Below, one piece after another: positions 11,243 through 15,810 of a DNA stretch of 15,810 nt. Each line of letters begins with the position of its first letter. Position 1 is the first letter of the stretch. The DNA is from Paraglomus occultum. Taxonomy: Eukaryota; Glomeromycota; Glomeromycetes; Paraglomerales; Paraglomeraceae. The notes beneath the pieces are model-generated. The model did no database searches. It was not told the origin of the DNA and was given only the letters and a program-made list of their open reading frames with translations. Where the stretch lies: positions 1 to 15,810 of the forward strand of contig CAJVPJ010000838.1 in assembly GCA_910592205.1 (NCBI GenBank), given 5' to 3'. The translations under genes were made by a program, and so were the position numbers.

Positions 11243-12747
11243 ATGAACGATTTTGTTGATTTGTCCTCGGGTCTTTCGGCTGACTATGAGAAACTGTATG
11301 AAAGTGGCAGATATACAGATGTTTCAATCCACATTGGAAAGGAGCCCGGTAGCAAGATATTTTTTGCTCACACATTGGTATTGTGCACGAGGAGCAAATT
11401 GTTTGAGAACAGCTTAACGGGGAGTGCAGAGTCGCCCGACGAGATTCAAAAGACGCCCATAACATTCGAAGATGTGACGCCTGACATTTTCGAAATCTTG
11501 CTCAGGTAAAAACTTTAAAAGGATAGGCACAAGTTATACGCACAATAATTAATTTTAAACACTCGTTGCAACTGACGATTTATCATAGATATATTTACAC
11601 GGGGCGAATGTCCTATGACGCATGCAAGAATGTTGGTTGGGTCAGGCTTATGGATGGAGCTGGCAAGTTTAAGTTGCTTGATCTTCTTGCTGCAATTGAA
11701 ACTTGGTTGATTGACAAACAAAAAGAATGGATTCAACATAATATTTTCACAGTTTACAAGTATGCTGCATCTGCGCCTTCTTTAAACAGGCTTTTGGATT
11801 ATTGCAATCAGATTATGATTTCACACCCAGAGATTGTTTTTACATCAAATGATTTTGCAACTTTACCAAAGGAAACTTTGATTACTCTTCTCAAGAGTGA
11901 TGACCTTGACATGGAAGAAGATGATGTATGGATGTCAGTTATACAATGGGCCACTGGACAAGTACCTGAACTAAAGCTTGGAAATGATCCAAACGACTGG
12001 TCATCTAATGACATTAGCACAGTCAAGGATATCATAGCAGATTTTATACCACATATAAGAGTTTTCAGTATTACTCCCAATAAGGTTGTTCAGTATCGTG
12101 AGTTATTTCCAAGAAAACTATGTTTTGATTTACTCAATTATCATATGGATAAAAGCTATAAACCAGTCACATGCATCTTACCATCAAGAAAACATAATAT
12201 TAATATTGATTCAGTCATCATAAACAAAAAACATGCAGAATGGCTTTTATCAAAAGTTGTGGAATCCAAAACGAGACTTCAACTGAATCAAAGGGCATCC
12301 ATGAAGCGGGATATTACCCATAAACTTACTCTACTTTACAGGCAAAGCAGAGATGGTAATATGGTTGAAAAGTTTAGAGAACTGTGCAATGGCAAGGGGC
12401 CCACAATTGCTGTTGGGAAAGTATCAAACACTGAAGAAATTCTTGGTGGATATAACCCAGTTGCATGGACCTCTAAAAACGGACATATTAACACTAAAGA
12501 AAGTTTTGTATTTACATTAGATAAAAATGTGAATAATAGTATAGTAAGTTTTGTTGTTGATAATTCACATGCCATATGGGATTATGGATTTCCTGTATTT
12601 GGGTGTAACAAAACCTGTGATTTACATTTTGGAAATGACACAGGTGCTAAACCCTATGCTAAAAAGGATGTATATCAAAATCCAATAAGGCATTCATCAG
12701 ATCGTTTTGGATGGACTGATTGGGAAGTTTTTTTAGTTGAAGAATAA
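11243..12747 (+). CDS. BTB-BACK-TLDc domain protein (2 exons, 473 aa)
   Basis: Exons are 11243-11505 and 11589-12747, joined by an 83-nt GT-AG intron (phase 2) that restores LLR-YIYTGRM across the BTB domain. I start at ATG 11243 because the frame upstream offers only a TTG. The BTB/POZ domain covers about 15-130 (YTDVSIHIG, FFAHTLVLCTRSKLFENSL, YIYTGRM). BACK-like helices cover about 135-260 (WIQHNIFTVYKYA, LLKSDDLDMEEDDVWMSVIQWA). The TLDc domain covers about 295-473 (LLYRQSRDGNMVEKFRELCN, GPTIAVGKVSNTEEILGGYNP, SFVFTLD, DLHFGND, ending WTDWEVFLVEE). BTB-BACK proteins are commonly Cullin-3 substrate adaptors, and TLDc domains are tied to oxidative-stress resistance and V-ATPase regulation in other eukaryotes. 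That this protein does either is inference. BTB-TLDc genes are a large family in Glomeromycota. A candidate AATAAA lies at 12929-12934. Its 5' flank and a scrap of exon 1 are duplicated downstream. Confidence 0.93.
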
Positions 12748-13052
12748 GATAATTACAAATTTTAGCCTATATATATAAGAATATAAATATTGATGTATGA
12801 TATCTTGCTATGCAACAAAAAATGATAGGTAGTTAACATGCGATGAGTTGAGTTTGGTTAACACAAATTATAAGACAACGTTAAAGAACTGTATTAATAT
12901 TTGTAAACTAAATGAAGCAATAAGATGGAATAAAATGCCACTTTTTTGTATGAACCTGATACCCCTATCTGCCTTTCCGCAACATATTATTAAACGCAAA
13001 TATATATAGACGTTTATGTTTTAATATAAGAACTTTTCATAAAACTGGTACA
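12748..13052 (+). other. 3' flank of the BTB gene
   Basis: AT-rich, non-coding sequence after the BTB stop. AATAAA at 12929-12934, 182 nt past the stop, is a candidate polyadenylation signal. Nothing else recognised before the duplicated block begins at about 13053. Confidence 0.5.
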
Positions 13053-13231
13053 GCATACTGAAAACATAATTACGCAAAAATGCAAGCGAATTGATCTCAG
13101 ACAAAGTATTTGATTACTAATGCGCCGTGAGAAAATAAATTTAGAGCTTATACTGTATATCTCTTATTCTCGGTATTTCAAATTACTACGGTTCGACCAT
13201 TTAAAACAATAAATAATTATTTTATCGCTAT

Positions 13232-13520
13232 ATGCAGGTCGACCAAAATCATTCATATGCGATCTTTAATCTTTCACAATCAGTGAATCCGTGTAAACCC
13301 AAATTCAACAATTCGAGACGTTGTACACTTATTGCGCCCGAAAGTCTTCAGCATTCGGATTTGTCTTTTTTAGTATCACGTATTTACATGAAGCCACTGG
13401 CGCTGATAGAGATTTAAATATGTGGCTACGGCCAGCACGCCCGATTCAGCACCGGACACATGCAAAAAAACTTGGACGGCATGCAAAGATAAATTTGGAG
13501 CGATATTATGAACCTCTTTA
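13232..13520 (+). pseudogene. Kinase relic: activation segment and C-lobe of a TKL-type kinase
   Basis: The frame at 13232-13345 reads YAIFNLSQSVNPCKPKFNNS, then CTLIAPESLQ. This aligns with the kinase stretch that runs from the DFG-like loop to the APE motif (usually I-S-D-L-G-L ... Y-I/V-A-P-E). A shift then leads into another frame (about 13347-13480): SAFGFVFFSITYLHEATGA, then DRDL, LRP, and AKKL. That matches, in order, YAFGIIMYLVASGEPPF, DRDL, GLRPSMP and YKKL of the intact kinase end at 1-443. The segment between APE and the Asp before AFG is shortened and frames change, so the copy is dead. It lies within copy B of the BTB flank duplication. Recognition rests on the ordered motifs and the shared nucleotides (e.g. 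GATAGAGATTTA). Confidence 0.75.
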
Positions 13521-13644
13521 AAAAGATGGATATGGACAGTTCTGATGACAACGCATAGAAATCCATTATCATAATGGCATAACACTTTTTGGCCGGACTA
13601 GACTAGACTTAATTAGAATTATTATGCTATACACTACCATTCGT

Positions 13645-13770
13645 ACGTGTCATGCGTCGCAATTCAAGCCTTAATGATTCATCTTCACTTTCCATGGAGG
13701 ATTCAACCAAGTTGACAATTGCTGGATTATTGACAGTCCCTGATGCGAACGACATGTAGATGTTCTTCAA
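13645..13770 (-). pseudogene. Relic of kinase-family N-terminal region, inverted relative to 15300-15403
   Basis: On the minus strand, 13731-13666 reads NNPAIVNLVESSMESEDESL and then RLEL. The plus strand at 15338-15403 reads NNPAIANLVESSLESEDKYL and then RL. By manual count about 57 of 66 nucleotides agree. After RLEL the similarity to the gene at 15236 stops, and upstream (toward 13800) the frame has stops, so this is a fragment. It sits 130-400 nt from the plus-strand kinase C-lobe relic, in the opposite orientation. That would suit an inversion during decay of one gene, or two independent insertions. Confidence 0.75.
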
Positions 13771-14159
13771 GTTCTTCAAGTCCACTCGCGGAGAGCATTC
13801 TCAACGTTTATTGTGTTACATCCCACAAAACTTGATGACGTAGACATTTATCGCTAATCGGTAGGAGGTTTTCTAATTACAAAGATAAATTCGCAAAATC
13901 ATAGGGTCGATTACTTTTATACGCACCAAACATTAAATATGATACTGCGCTCATATGTAAACCAAAACTCGCTGGTCGTGGCATAGCGTAAATCAAAGGT
14001 GAGTTGCCCGTTTAACTTAAAGACTACAATTATGTAAACTTGGTATTTTATTTATATACTGTATTCATTACTTGCATGCAAATACGCAGTACATGCTCCA
14101 ACAATAATTCGCAACCATTGCTTTGGCGATTGTTAACTCGACAACAAACAGAATCCAAC

Positions 14160-14206
14160 AAAGAAGTGTCAAAGCGAGATATTCCAAGGAGCCCGGTAGC
14201 AAGATA
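14160..14206 (+). pseudogene. Scrap of duplicated BTB gene exon 1
   Basis: A 21-nt block at 14186-14206 is identical to 11339-11359 inside exon 1 of the BTB gene (encoding KEPGSKI). Just before it, AAAGCGAGATAT resembles AAAGTGGCAGATAT of the BTB exon, with the intervening bases missing. The match ends right after the block. It shows that the duplication behind copy B once extended into a BTB gene that has since been lost. Confidence 0.75.
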
Positions 14207-14320
14207 GCCACATCGGCCTCTTACATCTTTTTAGTCTGCACTATAAATGGATTAGACTATTTATCAAACATATAGATAAACAGAATACACCCAAACTCAG
14301 CATAACAAAAGCTCTTTCTC
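14207..14320. other. Short spacer between two relics
   Basis: Between the BTB scrap and the 3' end of the next minus-strand relic I see nothing recognisable. Confidence 0.5.
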
Positions 14321-15189
14321 CTAGTCTCTTTTTTGCACTTCCTCAATATCAGCTCTATCCTTCAGTAACCCAACAAGTGACGTCCAATTACCTGTTTAAT
14401 TTTTTGCGTAAATTGGCTTCATTTTCTACTCTAGCAATATCTTCGGTGAGACTAATACGGTATTCACGTTCACTTGTACATGAAATTCCTTCTGAAGCAT
14501 AGAGGAGAATACGCGCAGTGATTATTCCGTAAAGATAGTAATAGTCATATTCTTCCCCGAAAGTGACATTGACGTTTCGTTTTTTCCATTAGTCAGACAT
14601 TATTCTGTTGGATGAAACAGTTATTAGCAACAACATAGTAATAGCAGTAAGCTTACCACACCCCAATGGCGATTTGATATGACTTGCCTTCTGTGAGTTA
14701 CATAATCCACTCACGACCAGTAGATTCTTTTCCTTTCCAGTAATGTTTTTGACAAGAGCGATACATGCATGGAGGATAGTTGAAATATATTCAACAATTT
14801 CCCATATTCTTATCCTGCGTCGTATGTCCTTAATGCAAAGACTCAATTTTGTGAATTTCTCTTTCATAAATAATGAAGGTGGGATATCGATAAGTTGACC
14901 AGCTTGAATCCCGTATTTTGCCAGCGTCCCTCATTGAGGTCTTTTTGAATCAGCAAAGACATGTTAATACAGAAAAGCAATATGGGTAAAGTACAGTCAT
15001 TGTATTTACCCTGCTCTGCACCTTTAACTAATTCTATCACCCTTGTTGCCGGACTGTGAGCAAGATTGTAAGGATGAGAAAGTAATGTGTTTTAGTTAAC
15101 CATAACAAGCGACCTTGCTTTTTTTGAATGCATCAATATCATCATTATCGAGAAACAGCCTATCTTTATCAGTCTCCAGAAAAGCGATT
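14321..15189 (-). pseudogene. Decayed gene of a Glomeromycota SAM-like/nuclease-like repeated family
   Basis: Pieces appear in gene order on the minus strand. 15189-15114: AFLETDKDRLFLDNDDIDAF, then KKSK (acidic, SAM-like start). 15053-15010: PATRVIELVKGAEQ, followed by a GT donor at 15009. 14867-about 14700: MKEKFTKLSLCIKDIRRRIR, then IWEIVEYISTILHACIALVK. About 14691-14660, another frame: LTEGKSYQIAIG. A GTAAGC...CAACAG intron-like segment spans 14656-14605. After an in-frame TAA at 14591-14589 comes a long piece (14588-14391) with FGEEYDYYYLYGIITARILL and SEREYRISLTEDIA. In a third frame, 14377-14321 reads LVGLLKDRADIEEVQKRD and a stop. I recall this motif order from an abundant Rhizophagus family. 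In intact members a GRVDYAIK-type, restriction-nuclease-like core precedes the TEGK motif; here it appears deleted. Several frame changes and stops make it a pseudogene, unless unusual splicing bridges them. Confidence 0.7.
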
Positions 15190-15235
15190 AGGCACCCCCT
15201 ACAAATGCAACTATCCTACGGTGTAACCTAACTGA

Positions 15236-15810
15236 GAAGGTAATAATGATTTGCGTAGCAATGTAACACAATTAAGGGTTGACATTAACTTGAGAGATAA
15301 GATTTTTAATTCAACTATGCTTATGTCGACAATTGCTAATAATCCAGCCATTGCCAACTTGGTTGAATCCTCCTTGGAAAGTGAAGACAAGTACTTAAGA
15401 CTTATATGGATACCATTCGAGGAAATCACTAACGTAAAACCGACTCAAATTGACAACGTTTACTACGCTTTTCGCAAACGTTATCGTACAATAACGCTGG
15501 TATTACTTGGAAGTAGCGAAGAATGCACAGCAACACTTGTGAGTGAGTTTGCTAGGATATACTCACTTCCAACATCCGAGTACAATAACAACAATAACTT
15601 TAGACGATACTCCACATGGCTTTCTTATCGCAACAGACTCATATACGGATTTACCAAATACGAAGATAACTATTACATGGTTGCTCGTAAACTCTTTTAC
15701 CATTGTTATTCTCGATATGGCTTCTGCTCCGCCTGTGGAATACTCCGATGTAGTCCCGTGTGGTGCATTTGTGGTTATAAACAATTATCCGATGGGTGGA
15801 CTAGCAACAA
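15236..15810 (+). CDS. Kinase-family gene, N-terminal region with cysteine cluster (3' end outside window)
   Basis: One frame is open from just after a TGA at 15233-15235 to the window edge. The first ATG is at 15317 (MLMSTIANNPAIANLVESSL). The frame also reads sensibly upstream (LRSNVTQLRVDINLRDKIFN), so translation may instead enter by splicing near 15236-15239, downstream of CTAAC at about 15229. Features: an acidic helix (LVESSLESEDKYLRL); WIPFEEITNVKPTQIDNVYY; a run of five Asn; FRRYSTWLSYRNRLIYGFTK; then FCSACGILRCSPVWCICGYK. The last has Cys codons at 15724, 15733, 15748, 15763 and 15769 (C-x2-C-x4-C-x4-C-x-C), which looks like a small zinc-binding ribbon. I recall this cluster followed by a LSDGWTSNN motif as the N-terminal part of Glomeromycota TKL kinases, with the kinase domain further on and outside this window. 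The frame has no stop over 575 nt, so it is probably functional. Confidence 0.7.

Larger units (their letters stand above)
13053..14160 (+). repeat. Direct repeat, copy B: diverged duplicate of the BTB 5' flank, interrupted
   Basis: Blocks matching copy A (10355-10980) appear in the same order and orientation. The left part (13053-about 13220) matches 10355-about 10510. The right part (about 13890-14160) matches about 10670-10960. In copy A the two halves are about 160 nt apart, while here about 670 nt separate them and hold kinase-gene remains. The duplicate is substantially diverged, with many substitutions and small indels. It is not followed by an intact BTB gene, only by an exon 1 scrap. 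Confidence 0.78.

Noticed and set aside
15211-15784. Minus-strand frames opposite the final gene
   Set aside because: The plus strand carries the recognisable Cys cluster and the segment shared with 13666-13731, so the minus frames are shadows.
1-15810. Search for a new multi-gene system (defence-like cassette, CRISPR, secondary-metabolite cluster)
   Set aside because: The intact genes are a housekeeping reductase and separate members of expanded eukaryotic families. Nothing ties them into one operon-like or cluster-like unit.

Overview
The window looks like nuclear DNA of a Glomeromycota-type (arbuscular mycorrhizal) fungus. It is AT-rich, its genes have several short GT-AG introns (about 65-155 nt), and it mixes one conserved housekeeping gene with families I know to be strongly expanded in Rhizophagus and relatives: tyrosine-kinase-like (TKL) kinases, BTB-BACK-TLDc proteins, a SAM-like/nuclease-like repeated family, and secreted-then-membrane proteins with an EDIPQ motif. 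The assignment comes from remembered family features and splice style, not from a search.

Layout. 1-443 (+) is the last exon of a TKL-type kinase. 1239-4585 (+) is an eight-exon gene for a protein of about 908 residues with a signal peptide, a glycosylated ectodomain and a multi-pass membrane tail. 5006-7819 (-), convergent with it, is a complete eight-exon NADPH-cytochrome P450 reductase of 717 residues. 7820-11242 holds no gene I can support, only AT-rich sequence with a G-rich tract, a TA microsatellite and a 14-bp triple repeat. 11243-12747 (+) is a two-exon BTB-BACK-TLDc gene of 473 residues.

The last 2.8 kb is a gene graveyard. The 5' flank of the BTB gene (about 10355-10980) recurs, diverged, at about 13053-14160, ending in a scrap of BTB exon 1. 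That second copy is interrupted by the remains of a kinase: activation segment and C-lobe on + (13232-13520), and an N-terminal kinase-family piece on - (13645-13770). Next comes a broken minus-strand gene of the SAM-like/nuclease-like family (14321-15189). From about 15236 to the window end a kinase-family gene opens on + with a cysteine cluster.

Functionally, the P450 reductase supplies electrons to ER P450s. The other intact genes look like signalling, adaptor or surface proteins of lineage-expanded families and do not form one pathway. The arrangement suggests local duplication, inversion and decay around expanded families. I did not see a prokaryotic-style defence system, a CRISPR array, an intact transposon or a convincing RNA gene.
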